From Protopterus annectens (taxonomy: Eukaryota > Chordata > Ceratodontiformes > Protopteridae): a stretch of 64,000 nt of DNA. Both the position numbers and the translations under genes were made by a program. The DNA lies in contig NC_056743.1 in assembly GCF_019279795.1 (NCBI RefSeq), positions 634,280,755-634,344,754 of the forward strand, read 5' to 3'. Every line of letters starts with the position of its first letter. Positions within the stretch are counted from its first letter, which is position 1. Below, in pieces: positions 44,340-58,035 of the stretch. Under the pieces are notes generated by a model that was not told where the DNA came from, did not search any database, and worked only from the letters and a program-made list of their open reading frames with translations.

Positions 44340-47300
44340 GATAGGCTACAGACCCGCAAGTCATGTCAAGGCTAGCCATTTCATCCCAATGTAATGTCAC
44401 AGAAGTGTTAGTTAATACCAAAGATTGCATTTAGTAATGGCTGCCCATGTCCAGGAGAACTGTGGCTGCTATTTCTGGTAAGAATTTACAGTGCCCCATC
44501 CACTTGTCCAGATTCCTTTTGAATGGTGTCATTGAGGTGCTGTGTTTCATATCAATAGGTGGCCTATTCCAAAGATGCAATATTCACTGGGAGCTAACTC
44601 TGTCCCTCCAGCATGTCTTAATTATGTCGCAGACCATATTTAGGTCCCTGGAATGGGTGACCCTAGTCCATTTGATTTATGGATATGCAGCAAGTTCATT
44701 AGGTTTGGGTCTGAGATGGCTCTTTAAGCCAGGCATAAGTCTCCCCTAAGAAGTCTATATGGCACAGAGTAAGGTGACAGGGACTTTAGTCGGTCTGTGT
44801 ACGGCACATGCTGGAGTCCCTTGATCTTCTTTGTTAGAAACCTATGAGGTGTCTCCAATTGCTCCAGGTGCATTTTACAGTACTCGTAGGGCGTTATACT
44901 CAATTGTGAGGCGGATCAGTGCTGAGTATAGAGGGGTTATAATCTCTTTTGCTCTTGAGGCAATGCCTTTATTAATCTAGTGTGCTACACAGAAAGCCTT
45001 TCTTACTATAGTAGACACATGGTGGTCAAAGTTAAGGTCGCGGTCAACTTGTGAACCCAAGTTCCTTACCACTTTATGGGTACTTTTAAGGTGGTGGTGT
45101 TGATTTGATACTGTGAGGGGGACATTGTTTGTGTCGAAGGGAATGCTGATGCATTTCTTTGTATTCAGTTTGAGACTGTGATTAAGACACCAGTCATTGG
45201 TCTACATAAGACCCTCCTGGAGTATACTGACGTCATTTGAGGATTCAATAACTGTACCCAGTCTGCAGTCATCTGAAAACTGGGTCAGCCACAACCCCTT
45301 AGTTTTGACCTGAACTTCTGAAAAGTATATGCCAAACAGTAAGGGGCCCAGCACTGACCCCTGTGATATTCCGCTGGTAACAGGTCTGCTGGTTGATGTG
45401 GAGTCACCCACTTTGACAGTGTGTGTCTGGTTTCTGAACCAGTTAGCAACCCATCTTACAACAAAGGTGTTTACATTCGGTTTGCTAAGTTTATCAGTAA
45501 TGCCTGAGTGTAGGATTCTGTTGAAAGCCTTTGCCAAGTCAAAGTATGCTGTATGCACAGATTTGCCGTCATCAATGGCCCTGGTCACATTTTCTTAAAA
45601 ATCCACAGGAGTTAACAGGCAGGATCTGCCCTTGATGAAGCCGAATTGGGTAGGATCCAGGGTTTGGAGGTCGCATATGTCTTTATTTATGAGGTCCATA
45701 ATGATACGTTCCATGGCCTTACAGATGAGGCTGGTCAAGCTTATGGGTCTGTAATTGCCCAGGTCTGTTGCTAGAGCATCTTTGTGGAGGGGAATAACTG
45801 TTGCTGCTCTCCATTCCGCATGAACAAAGCTTGTGGTTAGAGTATAATTGAAAAGGGTACTTAATGGTGATGCTAGTTCATGTTTTATCCTGTTTAGAAG
45901 ACAGCCTGGGGTCCCATAGAGGCTGTGTTTTTTCCTTGGACAAGGCTTTGATGGCCTGTTCTTCAGAGGGGGGTTGGGGCAAGGTTTGTGATAGATGTGG
46001 AGGGGATAGCGGGGTGTTTGCCAAACCTATCCGCTAGCAGGTTTGCTATCTCTGCGGGGGTCAGTGTGTGTGATAACAATGGTCACTAGATTTGCACATG
46101 CTTGGGCCCTACCTTTTAGGCTACTTAATTGTAAAAAGCCTTATGGTTATCCTTGGCTGTGCTAGCCAAGTTTTTCTCAAAGAGGCCATTAAAGGATGTG
46201 ACAAGTTGGTTTATTTGCTTGTTGAGGCTGAGGAGGGTGCTTTTTTATTGTTAGGGTCTCACCTTTCTTTTCTTAGACAGCAACTTTTTGCATTTATTGT
46301 AAAGCTTGTTAATGCTGGACGTCCACCATGATGGCTTGTTTTATTTGGGGCTATGGCTTTGCTTCTTTCTAGTATAGATGAGTCTATACACTTATGCAAG
46401 TGATTTTACAAGGCTTTAGTGTAAACTTGAGTGTAGTTACCACTTCCAGATGGGAGTGGGCTCGGAATGCATTTATACCTTCACCTAGGAGGGTATAGTT
46501 TGCTTTGGTGAACTTTGTTAGTATGATTTTTGCTCTTTGTGAGTTCTGGTGTTAGTATTAACTCAAAGGTGACTGATTTGTGTTCAGATTTAACTAATGA
46601 GGGTCCAACAGTTGTGGTAGTACATCCATTTCACTTGTTATTGAGGACCAGATCAAGTATGTTGGTTCCTCTTGACGGGGTATGAACAATTTCTTCCAGG
46701 GCATTTGAGTTAACAAAGTCAAGGAACATTTGCACTAGTAGGTTCAGGCTAGTGTAGGTTTCCCAGTTGATGGTGGGATAATTAAAATCCCCCATAACCA
46801 GAGTGTTCGGCTATATTTGGATTGTCTCCAGTTTGGTCAAATAGGCTTCAAGTGTGTCATAACCCACGGAGGGGGATCTATAAATGGCAATGACTTGCAT
46901 GGTGGTCTTACCCACCATAACCTGAACCTAGAGTAACTCCATGGAGTTGTCCAGTCTAACTATATGGGAGGTGAATTTATCTCTAATATAGATAGAAACA
47001 CTGCCTCCTTTGGAGTCCGAAGGTGTGGAAGGCATTGTAGCCTTGCAAGGCAGGAGTACTCTCTGAGGCCTTGAACCAGGTTTCTGTGACTGCACCAACA
47101 TCTACATGTTCCAGTAATAGAGGTGCTTCCAGGGTGAGCAGTTTTTGGTTCACCTCCTAGCATATAGCAGCATGACCCTTATTTTGTTATGACTGGCAAA
47201 TTTCACGTTGGTAATTTTGTTTTCAAGACTTTTCCTAAAAAAGGCCGTATGGGTGAGGCAAGAGCCTTTGCCAGTAGCTAAAAGCCTAGAGTTGACAGGT

Positions 47301-47453
47301 GCATATTTTCTCTGTCAAAGCAGCGAGGTTGTCAACCATGGCTTCCTAGGCTGACAGGAACTGGATCCCCTTTGAATGACACCAAAATCTAAGCCAATTA
47401 TTGAAATCAATCTTTTTTTTGTTTATACTGTGGCGTCATTCTAGGAGCCATAA
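44340..47453 (-). mobile_element. CR1 LINE, copy 3, long but decayed
   Basis: Minus strand from an ORF1 remnant (47290-47450: PRMTPQYK, FNNWLRFWCHSKGIQFLSA) through the endonuclease (about 46500-47160) and RT (44960-46000, with TRAIDDGKSVHTAYFDLAKAF, GISQGSVLGPLLFGIYFS and FSDD at the catalytic box) to the C-terminal tail near 44400. Many stops and frame changes. It diverges more from copy 1 than copy 2 does, so probably another subfamily. Confidence 0.8.
45202..45588 (-). pseudogene. CR1 copy 3 reverse transcriptase core
   Basis: The longest open part of copy 3: 128 codons covering the first Asp motif (YFDLAKAFNRI), GISQGSVLGPLLF and FSDDCRLG (FADD in active relatives). Flanked by stops. 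Confidence 0.8.
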
Positions 47454-48462
47454 CATACACGGATGAGATGGATATTTGGCGAAGGTACCCGGATGACTGC
47501 TGGTTGGTTTGGAAATCTGATATGGCTTATTTGAATGAATTTGTTGGTTATCTAAATGAAAACAAATGGGGAATTCGGTTCACTGTGCAAGCCAATAAGA
47601 GATCTATATCCTTTTTGGATGTGTTGGTCACTAAGCAATCAGATGGTACCTTGGCCAGCACAGTGTATAGAAAGCCTCTTTGTTCAAATTCATTATTACA
47701 TGCCTCCAGCTGTCATCCAGATCATATTACGCGAAATATCCCCAAATCTCAATATATGAGAAATAAGAGAATCTGTTCTAGAACAGCTGATCTTGACTCA
47801 TGTAATACAGACGTCACCAATAGATTTATGGAATGTGGATATTCGGAGAGTCATTTATCTCAGATTAAACATCTTGTGGAAAGGATGCCCAGGCAGCAAT
47901 TACTGACCTATGGTGAGTCTAAGTCTGGATGCAATTACAAGATTAGATTCATCACCACGTTTGGTAAGAATAGCAAATCTTTGATCGGGGTCATAAGTAT
48001 TGGGATATACTACTTGCTAAAGAAGATTTGGCAACTATATTAGAGGATAGATGCAGGTTCTCTTATAGAAAGGGCATTACTTTAGGCGGACATTTTAGTA
48101 ATTTCAAAAGACATGCATCCATCCAAGTGTATGATAAAATACAAAGGACCATTGGGGGTGCCAGGTCATATGGATGTTATCCATGTGCACATTGTACCTT
48201 CTGTAGATATGTACTTAAAACCAAAGAATTTTCAAGTAAGAATACATCCAAAGTTTTTGAAATTCGTACATTGTCTAATTGTAGTAGTTGTTGGTTGATT
48301 TACTTTGCTGAATGTCAATGTTCGGCTTTTTATATTGGCCAAACATCCAGGCCTTTTAAACTTAAAATTTCCGAGCATTTGAGTAATATACGTAACAAGG
48401 TTATCACCAACGCATGTTCAAGTTCACAAAACAGCTAGAGTTTCATTTACAATTATTCCACT
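47454..48462 (+). mobile_element. Penelope-like element fragment, PLE-3
   Basis: 5'-truncated inside the RT and stopped at its 3' end by the A-tail of the minus-strand L1. The order (RT end, CxxCxxC finger, GIY-YIG) is as in PLE-1, but sequences differ clearly, so it is another subfamily. Confidence 0.82.
47468..48438 (+). pseudogene. PLE-3 RT C-terminal half and GIY-YIG domain, broken
   Basis: RT: RYPDDCWLVW (the RYxDD catalytic box) at residues 5-14 of the first frame and ISFLDVLVTKQSDGTLASTV after it. The frame changes near 48030. Then the finger PCAHCTFCRY and the GIY-YIG region WLIYFAECQCSAFYIGQTSR with the following EHLSNIRN. A second frame change near 48410 precedes KTARVSFTIIPL, which ends at the L1 A-tail. 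Two or more breaks; not functional. Confidence 0.8.
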
Positions 48463-48638
48463 TTTTTTTTTTATTGATAATTTGTCAAATATTACATGAA
48501 ATCAAAAACAAAAATGATATATATACAATTGTAAAATCTATAAACTTTAAAAACATTATATAACTATATACATTGGTGTCTATTAAGAAGAAAGCCATAA
48601 ATAAGTTTAAGGTGTAAACTGAAGTATGATATATAAGT

Positions 48639-49849
48639 TCATATATCTTTGTCCATTTTCTCAATTATTTCTACTATTTTCATCCAAGAGTTGTATAAAG
48701 TTGTAAGTCTGGTAGTTCTGTTCTTCAGAGTAGATATTTCCATTTGTCCAACTGTTCTAACTAAATTTTTAAATTCATTAAATGTAGGAGGAGTCTCACT
48801 TTTCCAGGGAATGGTGATGATTTTGCGAGCTGCTGCCATTAAAGTCCATAAGATTTGAAAATCTTTTTTTTTTTGGCACACAGGAGAGTTAAATAAAATC
48901 ATAGATTTTGATAACTGAGAATTATCATTAAAACAGTCTGAAAAAAATAATTACTATTATTCCAATACAAAGTAATACATTCATAAAAAATGTGTTGCCA
49001 GTCTGCTCTTATTTTAGTCTGACATCTCCAACATAGATCTTCACTTGCATACATCTTAGATAATTTATGTGGTGTATAAAAACTTCTATTCAAATATCTC
49101 CAAGTGAATAACTGCAAGCTTATTGATAATGATGACTTCCTGGAAGATTTTAAGATAATCTTTTTTTCCTTTTCGTTAGGAGGGTGATTACTTATCTGTG
49201 TATAATAATTCCAGTAAGTGTCTATTTGGTATATTTTTGTTGTTTTAATTATTTTGTAAATGTTAGATAGATATCCAGCACCTTGATAAGGTTGATTATT
49301 AATTATAATAATGTAATCAATAAATTTTGGGACAGTATGTCTAACTGTATCTTGCATTTCTCCAATTCTATTTATAAGATATTGTCTTAGATTTTGCAAA
49401 AGTAGCAATGAGTCATTACTTATATTATATTTTCTGGTTATCTGATCTTTAGTTAATATTTTCTCTTGTTCTACCAGCTGATGCCAGTAGCTTATTGAAC
49501 CTATCTTGAGCATATTCATTTTCTGAATTTGGTATGTATCAAGGATAGTGGGTGTGAAGGCTATAGGAAAGATCAGAAAGAACCATGAATTAATATTTGG
49601 GACTTTGGTTATGAACGATTTAAATGTTGTTAGTGTGATGTTCATATATCTGGATGGCAGTTTATTATTTTTATTTTTATCTTCTAGATAATCTTTTAAC
49701 ATCCAAACTAAAGGAAATGGTATTATAGTTAAATGATCTAATATGTTGTTATGACTAAGTTCAGTATAGACCTGTTCATGTAATTGTTTCCATATAGGTT
49801 TGTAGTGAGTATTTAACCATAAGGCTATATTTTTAACAACAGAGGACAT
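48639..49849 (-). pseudogene. L1/Tx1 ORF2 C-terminal part
   Basis: A 316-codon frame (48899-49849) with the L1-type ending CWRCQTKIRADWQHIFYEC near 48985-49040 (Cys/His knuckle), preceded by WRYLNRSFYTPHKLSKMY. A frame change near 48900 leads to DFQILWTLMAAARKIITIPW and PPTFNEFKNLV, the usual last segment. One break in this part, so fairly young for its class. Confidence 0.85.
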
Positions 49850-50470
49850 AATATATATCTCAATATCAGGTAAATTAATTCCTCCATCTTCCCAGTTTGG
49901 TAAATGTTTATTTAAAGCAATTTGGGGTTTGTTTGGGAACCATAAAAAATGTAATATTAGATGTTCATCGTGTTACACTGCTGCAGTCATCACACTTGGG
50001 TTATCCTGCCATCAGGTGGTCCCGCAGTCGGCCCGAGTTCCTAAGTCTTGGTCCGACGTCGGTTGCTGTCGCTTCTTCCCTGACGTCAGTGCGGCAGGGG
50101 TATAGAAGATGCATCCGATGCCATTTTCTTCAGTCTTTCTTGCCGCACGGTGCCCGAAGCAGAAGCAGTTCGCAAGTGTCGGTCAGCCAACTCCTGAGAT
50201 TTTCAAATCGAATTTCAGACCGCAGTCTTCATAAAGCTAAGTACCCCGTTGGGGAACCTTTTCTTGCCTCAGTCCGATGTCAGAAAAAGTTAACAATTGC
50301 ATTTCTTGTGGGAAGCAAATACCTCATAAGGACTTTCATTCTTATTGTATTCCTTGCCTAGGCCCAGACCACGACTTCACAGGTTGTCGGTTTTGTGCTA
50401 GGTTTAATAAACGAACTATTAAAGGTCGGTTTGATTTCGCCCGACATTAGGTAGGAAATTTAATTATACC

Positions 50471-51983
50471 ATGCCGTCGGAGCAACCGACGACCGGAATG
50501 CATAAAAAATGCAAAGATAAGGACAGGCAGCCGAAATCCAAACCGGACTCAGAGGCCTCTGCTAGGCCAGTCGCCGGTTCTCCGGTTTTCAGTGAGGCGC
50601 CTATGCAGCCCCTGATGATCGCTGATTTAGAACCCCAGGCAACATCTGATTCACAAGCGGAGATTGCTAGGCCTCCACAACCTTTACCTTTAAGCCCTTT
50701 CGACTCCATACCTGAAGGAGATTCCGGTGCAGTTGAAACGCCTTCAGTTGCAGAAGGTGTCTTCAGACTGACTACACTCACTATTAAATCCTATGCAAAA
50801 CTGAAGACTCCTTTAAAAACAAAGAAGTCTGTACAGCAGTCTCCTGTACAAGGCCCCATGCTTAAGAAACAGATGCTTAAGATGGCTAAAGACTTAATTA
50901 CCCTAATCACGGGTTCCCATCCCCCTCCTGATAAAAGGCCAAGGCAGGTGGAGGACTACGCTTCCTCTGACCAGGTTTCAATTTCCTCAGACACTTCTGA
51001 GGAACAAGAATATTCCTTTCCCCCTTATGAAGATTCTGATGCTGAAGAGTCTATCCCTTCTGCATCTCCCCCAGAAGACTACTCTTTTGGCGAAACCTTG
51101 CATACTATGAGGGAACATTTCCACTGGGAAGGCCAGGATTACTCTGATTCTAAGAAAAGGCTCCGAGAGTTCCTTTTACTACCCCAGCACAGACCACTTG
51201 CTATCCACCTGTGTTAGACATTGTGGATGATGTTTATTCAGAGTCTAGCCTTAACCCAGATTCACTACCTCCCGCACCAGCCAAACACTACAGAGTCCCT
51301 GACTCATACAAATTCCTGTATAAAAGCCCTGTTGCTGACCCAGAAACCATTTCCCAGGGTCCCACAGGGGTTAAGGCCTCTATTGCTAAAAATCCTGTGC
51401 CCTCTGAAAGGGATTCTAAAGCACTAGACAGATGGGGAAAGAAAGTATATACCTCAGCTACTCTAGCTATGAGGGCCTTAAATTGTCAATTCCACATGCT
51501 GAAATATCAACAATATCTGATGTCTCAATTAAAACAAAAAATGCTCGCACATGCAGACCTGACAGATTACAAGGAAATGCAAGATTTGTTGCATTCAGCT
51601 GAACAAGTGGGAAAACATACTTTACAATGTGGATTTGATTCATTGGAAGCTTCTTGTAGAGCAGCAGTGACAGGGTCTGTCATACGTAGGCATGCTTGGT
51701 TAAAGGAACAAACTCTACCTGATCATGTTAAAGCAAAGTTATTGGATGCACCTTTATAGCAGGATGTTTTATTTGGTGTAAAAGCAGAAGAAGTTTTAAA
51801 GAAAATGGAGGATAAGGCAAAATCTATGCAGACGGTCAAGGATTTTTTACAGGTTCAACCCCCTCGTTTCAGCAGAAATTGGCCAACCAAAAACTGGTCC
51901 TTTCCAGCTTCTGCCAGACCACAGAGGGGCAGATACAGATGCCCAAGAGGCAGAGGCCAGCCACAAGGCTCTTACCAGCCTTG
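50471..51983 (+). pseudogene. DIRS-D gag-like region
   Basis: Starts with a Lys/Ser/Pro-rich stretch, then YSFGETLHTMREHFHWEGQD near 51080, the MRALNCQFHMLKYQQYLMSQ helix block, VIRRHAWLKEQTLPDHVKAK and a final Arg/Gly-rich stretch near 51920-51970. All blocks recur in copies B and E. DIRS ORF1 products are thought to bind the element RNA. Broken. Confidence 0.78.
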
Positions 51984-51991
51984 ACAATGGA

Positions 51992-53845
51992 GTGCCACAA
52001 CCCATAAAGGTGGAGAAGACAGGTCTCAAACTACCAGAAGACAAACACAATGACTTACCCCTCAGACTGCCAAGCAAAACCCTCTTGGCAGCTCCCTTGG
52101 GGGGAAAACTAGCACTTTTTGCAGACAATTGGCACATCATCACAAAAGACAAATGGGTCCTAAATATTGTATCTCAAGGATACAGATTCCACTTTCACAC
52201 TTTGCCAAGGATAAAAGGAATGCCAAATCTGCCACCAAATCAATGGGCAGAGGCTCAAAAGCAAATTTCAGCTCTCATGGACATGACAGCCATTCAACGG
52301 GTTCCTACACAGGAGCAAGGACAAGGATTTTACTCAAGACTGTTTCTAGTTCCCCGAAAGGACAAAGCCTGGAGACCCATTCTGGACCTCTCAATTCTAA
52401 ACACATACCTGGAAGTACCCAAATTCAAGATGCTAACACTACAGCAACTTCTTCCCATGCTGGGCAAGAAGGCTTGGCTAGTAACGTTGGACCTCAAGGA
52501 GGCATACCTGCATGTCCTTATCAGACAAAATTGCAGAAGATACCTCCGATTTATTGCAGGTTCAACCTATTACCAATTCTCTGCACTGCCCTTTGGCTTA
52601 TCTACTGTGCCCAGGGTCTTCACAAAATGCCTGGCACCAGTAATTGCATACTGCAGACAAAGAGGGATTCAAATATATCCATACCTGGACGACTGCCTTA
52701 TTCAAGCACAAAGCAAGGACATTCTATTAAACCATCTGGCATTTGTCAAGAACCTACTAAGTTGCCTAGGGTACACAGTAAACGAAAAGAAGTCAAAACT
52801 AGTGCCCTCACAAGACACAATATTCCTGGGTGCCAGCTTAAATACAACGGCCCAGATGGCTTATCTCATGTCAGACAAGCAAGGACAACTGACTCTATAC
52901 TTCAAAATGATGGCAACAAAGACCCAACTCCCTGCAAGAAAAATTCTGCAGGCCTTGGGATTCATGGCATCTTGCATACTACTAATACCATTTGCAAAAC
53001 TGCATATGAGGAAATTACAATGGTACCTGAAAAGCGTATGGTCTCAACACAGCCACAGCTTGGAAACAATAATTCCACTCATTCCCTGCCTTCAACAGGA
53101 GTTTCTATGGTGGGCTGAGGCATGTCACCTCAACAAGGGTCAGCCTTTTACCTTACCCACAGCCAGGCAAACTATAACAACAGATGCATCGGATTATGCC
53201 TGGTGAGCACACATGGCAGGACAGTGTATTCAGGGCAAATGGTCTGCAAACCAAAGGCATCTGCATATCACTCAAAAAGAGATGCTAGCTGTACAAAATG
53301 CCCTAACAGCTTTCAAGGACCTCCTACATCCAGGACAACTCCTAATAAAGACGGACAACACCACAGTGATGTGGTACATAAACAAGCAAGGGGGCACATA
53401 CTCCTACCCCCTATGCAGACAAGCAGTGACCTTATGGAACACAGCAGTGACCTACCAAGTTCAACTACAAGCACAATTCCTGCCAGGAAAGAAAAACACT
53501 GGCAGACGATCTAAGCAGAAACATCACAGATCCTCACAAGTGGAAACTAGATCCACAAGTATTCGCAATGATAACTCAAAAATGGGGGAGTCCAGACATA
53601 GATCTGTTTGCTTCCCCTCAAAACTACCAACTATGAAATTCTGCACAAGGACATACCACACACTAGCTTGGAAAGTGGACGCCCTCTCATTCAGTTGGAA
53701 AACATTGACAGTGTATGCCTTTCCTCCACTGCCTCTTCTGGTAAAGGTACTGCTGAAAGCCAGATTAGAGAGGCCACAAATGATACTCATTGCTCCAGAC
53801 TGGCCACGCCAACACTGGTATCCAATACTAAGGAACATGGCTTAA
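51992..53845 (+). pseudogene. DIRS-D reverse transcriptase, RNase H and methyltransferase-like region
   Basis: RLFLVPRKDKAWRPILDLSI, VTLDLKEAYLHVLI, LPFGLSTVPRVFTKC and IYPYLDDCLIQ give an RT of the Ty3-related type used by DIRS. RNase H (MLAVQNALTAFKDL, LIKTDNTTVMWYINKQGG) and the VCFPSKLP to YAFPPLPLL stretch follow. Broken; decay slight. Confidence 0.85.
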
Positions 53846-53959
53846 GGCCCACTATGGATTTTACCTACAATTCCTCACCTGCTCACTCAGCAAAACAATC
53901 AGATTCTACACAGCCGGCTCAAGACTTTAAATCTGGCTGCATGGCAAATTGCTTAAACA

Positions 53960-54996
53960 ACCAGTCAACACTTCTCTCTAAAGCTGTGATGGACGTCATT
54001 CTGGAGGCCAGGAGGCCCAGCACCAGGAAAGACTATTCAGACAAATGGAAAAGATTCTGCACCTGGAACCAGGCTAAAGGCCAAAATCCCCTTGTCCCAA
54101 ATATTCCTCAAATTCTTCAATAATTAACTGAGATGTTGCACAAAGGACTTTCCTTCTCATCTATTAAGATCCACATCTCAGCTATTTCAGCTCAATACAA
54201 CACGGATCCTCCTATATTTTCACATCCATTACTAAGACAGTTCCCCAGAGGGGCTAAGAACATAAGACCGCCCCGGAGAGCACCAACCCCAACTTGGGAT
54301 CTCAACTTTGTTTTGGAAAAGCTTACACTTTCGCCCTTTGAACCAGCTTTCACAGCTGATCTACAGTTCCTATCACGGAAAACTGCCCTGCTGCTAGCAA
54401 TAAATTCAGCACGAAGAGTCTCAGAACTACAGGCCCTAATGGCAGTGGAGCCTTTCATCATTTTTCATCAAGACAGTGTCTCTTTACGAACTAACCCTTC
54501 CTTTATGCCAAAGTTGGTATCCAGTGTGGCCCTTAACCAAACCATTCATTTGCCCACCTTTTATCCAAACCCCCAGAACAAAGGGGAAAGGCTCCTACAC
54601 TCTTTGGACATTCACAGGCAATTACGTTACTACTTGGATAAAACTAAGGCTTTCAGAAAATCTGACCAGCTCTTTGTATCCTATGCTGCAGGATCTCAAG
54701 AAAAAGCTATCTCAAAACAGACCATTTCAAAATGGATAGGACATTGTATCCGTTTCTGCTACACACAACATGGGAAATCTGTACCTGGTAACATCAGGCC
54801 CCATTCCACCAGGGCTACAGCAATATCAACAGCCTTCCTCAGAGAGGTACCAGCCAAGGATATTTTGGAGGCTGCAACTTGGAGTTCAGTGCACACCTTC
54901 ACCAAGCACTATCACTTACCTCTATACTCTAAAACCAGAGCTAGCTTTGCCACTGCAGTTCTGCAGGGCCTTCTAGCCTCTCCAAACCCTGTTTAG
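53960..54996 (+). CDS. DIRS-D tyrosine recombinase region
   Basis: Long readable stretch with EARRPSTRKDYSDKWKRF (SAM-like N-terminal part), INSARRVSELQALMAVEP (first catalytic Arg), RPHSTRATAISTAF (Arg/His block) and FTKHYHLPLYS (catalytic Tyr). The expected catalytic residues are visible. The enzyme inserts circular cDNA, which explains the absence of a target duplication. The element as a whole is a fossil. Confidence 0.85.
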
Positions 54997-55019
54997 TTCC
55001 ACCACCCATCCTTAGCTTT

Positions 55020-55135
55020 GGGATTCAACCCAAGTGTGATGATTGCAGCAGTGTAACACGATGAACATAGTACAGTTTTGTACCTACCATAAATGTAGAT
55101 GTTCGAGTGCTCACACTGCTGCAGTCCAGGTTACC
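55020..55135 (+). repeat. DIRS-D internal complementary region
   Basis: First half complements the left terminus (CATGTTCATCGTGTTACACTG-type sequence); second half (GTACAGTTTTGTACCTACCA onward) complements the right terminus. Confidence 0.75.
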
Positions 55136-55519
55136 CTCCCTCCATCCCCTCTGAACTAGCTGGACTTACCTATACCTTTCTATCCTATACAACCTCTGTG
55201 GTGTATTTGCTTGTGACTGAAGGTAATGTTTTATTTTTATATGTATATTTTTTATATAACAATATGTTTTGCCTACCTATTGGGGGCACCTGACATCTGG
55301 GGCAAGAAAAACTGAAGAAAATGGCGTCGGATGCATCTTATATACTCCTGGCGCACTGACATCAGGGAAGAAGCGACAGCAACCGGCGCCAGACCAAGAC
55401 TTTGGAACTCGGGCTGACTGCTGGACCGCCTGAAGGCAGGATAACCCAAGTGTGATGACTGCAGCAGTGTGAACACTCAAGCATCTACATTTATGGTAGG
55501 TACAAAACTGTACTTTTAT

Positions 55520-56640
55520 TATATCTCTGAGTGATATACTTTGGAGGTGGCAGTGAAAAACTTTGTATTAGATATAATACTTTAGGAAAAATAATCGATT
55601 TAATGAGGTATAAACTGTCTCCCATTGTAAACATATATTTGTTCCAGGAAGATATCGCTTGCTCTATTGTATCTAGTGTTTTATTATAATTATATATAAG
55701 TGAGTCAGTTAAGTCTTCAAGTAGATCTATGCCTAAATATACTATTTTATTATCCTCTGCTATGTATTTGGAATATTTTTTGTTGATATGTTTCTTTTTA
55801 GTATTACATGACATAATTTTTGTTTTGTTTTCATTGAACTGTAAACCTGAAATAGTTTGAAAATTATTTATTTCTTTAAACAAAGCTTGTAAAGATGCAT
55901 TAGTGTCTGATAGGTTAAGAAGTATATCGTCTGCAAATAACTGTAAATTAAGAGATAAAGTTTTGTTGATGCAGATGCCTTTAATATTACTATTTGATCT
56001 TATCTGATTTGCAAATGGTTCTATAAGTAATGCAAATAATAGTGGTGATAGGGGAGAGCCTTGTTTAGTTCCTCTTTTGATTAGTATGGGACCCGATCTA
56101 TATGAACCTAATTTAACATATGCTATGGAGTCTTTATATAGTGACTGAATAAGGGCGATAAAAGATGTAGGAAAATTATATTCTTTTAGGACTAGTGTAA
56201 GGAAATTCCAGTTAACAGAATCAAATGCTTTATTAATATCTAAGGATATTATATTTAAATCCAAGTTTGCATGTTTACTATAATCTATCAATGACAGAAT
56301 TCTTTTAAGATTATCATATGTATTTCTTCCTTTGATAAATCCTGTCTGGTCATCATGTATTAGCATGGGAAGAAAGTGTTTAATTTGTCAGCATATATTG
56401 CCATGAACATTTTATAATCGATATGTAATAAGGATATTGGTCTATATGACGAACATTGTTTCTCATCTTTGTCTGATTTAATTATTGGTGATATCAATGA
56501 ATATTTCCATGAAGGTGGTATAATTATATTTTGATTAACTATGGAGTATACTTTTAAGAGTAAAGATATAGCTTGATTAGGTATTACTTTATACATTTCT
56601 GATATTATATTATCAGGGCCAGGTGCTTTATTTAATTTAA
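55520..56640 (-). pseudogene. L1/Tx1 ORF2 reverse transcriptase
   Basis: Contains SYRPISLLHIDYKMF, DDQTGFIKGRNTYDN, ISLDINKAFDSVNW, GTKQGSPLSPLLFALLIEP and the catalytic LQLFADDILL, all L1-type. A frame change near 56360-56370 is the only clear break. The C-terminal half lies beyond DIRS-D at 48639-49950. Confidence 0.88.
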
Positions 56641-58035
56641 GCTTTTTAATCTGTGATTTTAGTTATGTCATAGTAATTGGTTTGCTTATAGTGTCAATTT
56701 GTTCCTGTGTTAATCTAGTAAGAATTTTGTTTTTAAGATAATTTTTTATATCTTTGTCAGGTTTTTCATGGATGCTTGAAAGGTTATCATAGTTGTATTG
56801 TAATCTAAAGGCTTCTAATATACTATTTAGATCCGTTACTTTTTCTTTGTATTAGGGATATATAATTATTTTATTTGCTTAGATTTTTATTTTTTTTTTT
56901 TTTGTTCTATTAGCTAGTTTTCTCTGATGTGCTGGACCTGTTGAATAAGAATTTAATTTTATCTTTTCTAGGTTAATCATTGTCTTGTGATGTAAAATTT
57001 CCGCATATTTGTTGTTAATTTGTAGTAATTCTTGAATTAAATCTTTATTTCCTTCTTGAATTCCTAGTTTTAATGTATCGGCTTTCTTTTGTAATTCTAG
57101 CATGTCTTTATTCCATATTTTTCTTTTATTAATATACCAGGATAGTACTTTTCCATATATATATATATATATATGCTTTTAAGGAGTCCCAGATATATAT
57201 TTCTGAAATGTTCTCAGTGGTATTTAGTTCAAGAAAAGTTTTTATTTCACCTTCAAAAAATTCTTTAAAGTCTGTTAATTTTGTAACATATGAAGGTATT
57301 CTTGTTATGGGATTATTATTTATATGCATAAGCTCCACTTCAAAAACCAGAGCATTATGATCTGATAATGGACAGTTTATTATTTTGACATTACTTATTT
57401 TTGTTACTAGATCATTGGATATGTATATCCTTGTCAATTCTGGAACTAGTCTTATATCTATGTGAGTAAAAAGTATAAATTAATGAGTCTGGGTCAGCAA
57501 ATTCATTTATATCTTTTATGGAGATTGCGTCTGTAAACTTCGAAAGTGTCTTTGATATAGGTAACTTTCTTCTTTTGCTTTTTGAATCTGTATCTTTGTC
57601 ATCTATTATACAGTTGTAGTCTCCTGCCATTATTAGACTACCTTTAGTTAAATGTAATATTTCTTCAATATGATGTTTTACTGTTCCTACGCCAAGTCCT
57701 GGTATTTAATATAGGTTAACTAAAGTGTATATTTTCCTATTTAACTCTATATTTACTAAGCAAAACATACCAGATGTGTCTAGATAAGTGTTAATTATTC
57801 TAGGAGAAATAATTGTATTATGCATTAATATGGCTACTCCTCTCTTCTTTTGTTTGTACTGAGAACTTACTAATACTGTGTAGTTATTAATATTTAGATT
57901 GTTTATATCTTTATCTAATAGATGCGTCTCCTGAAGAAATACTATTTGTGGATTGTGTAGATTTATGTATTTATATAGACTCCTCCTTTTGATATTATTA
58001 TTTAATCCATTAACATTTATAGATAGATATTTCAT
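56641..58035 (-). pseudogene. L1/Tx1 ORF2 endonuclease and linker
   Basis: MKYLSINVNGLNNNIKRRSL at the start and IVFLQETHL are diagnostic of L1-type AP endonucleases; MAGDYNCIIDD (57600) and CPLSDHNALVF (57350) complete the catalytic set. A stop near 57706, a frame change near 57420 and an (AT)n expansion at 57158-57175 break the frame. The linker before the RT is Lys- and Asn-rich. Confidence 0.85.

Larger units (their letters stand above)
49960..55515 (+). mobile_element. DIRS1-type retrotransposon, DIRS-D, inside L1, fossil, full-length layout
   Basis: Inverted terminal repeats at 49960-50160 and 55305-55515 match over about 180 bases at very roughly nine in ten positions (CACTGCTGCAGTCATCACAC core). 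An internal complementary region lies at 55020-55135. Order: gag-like, RT, RNase H, methyltransferase-like, recombinase. All parts are present, with a handful of breaks. It interrupts the L1 and so is younger than it. Confidence 0.9.
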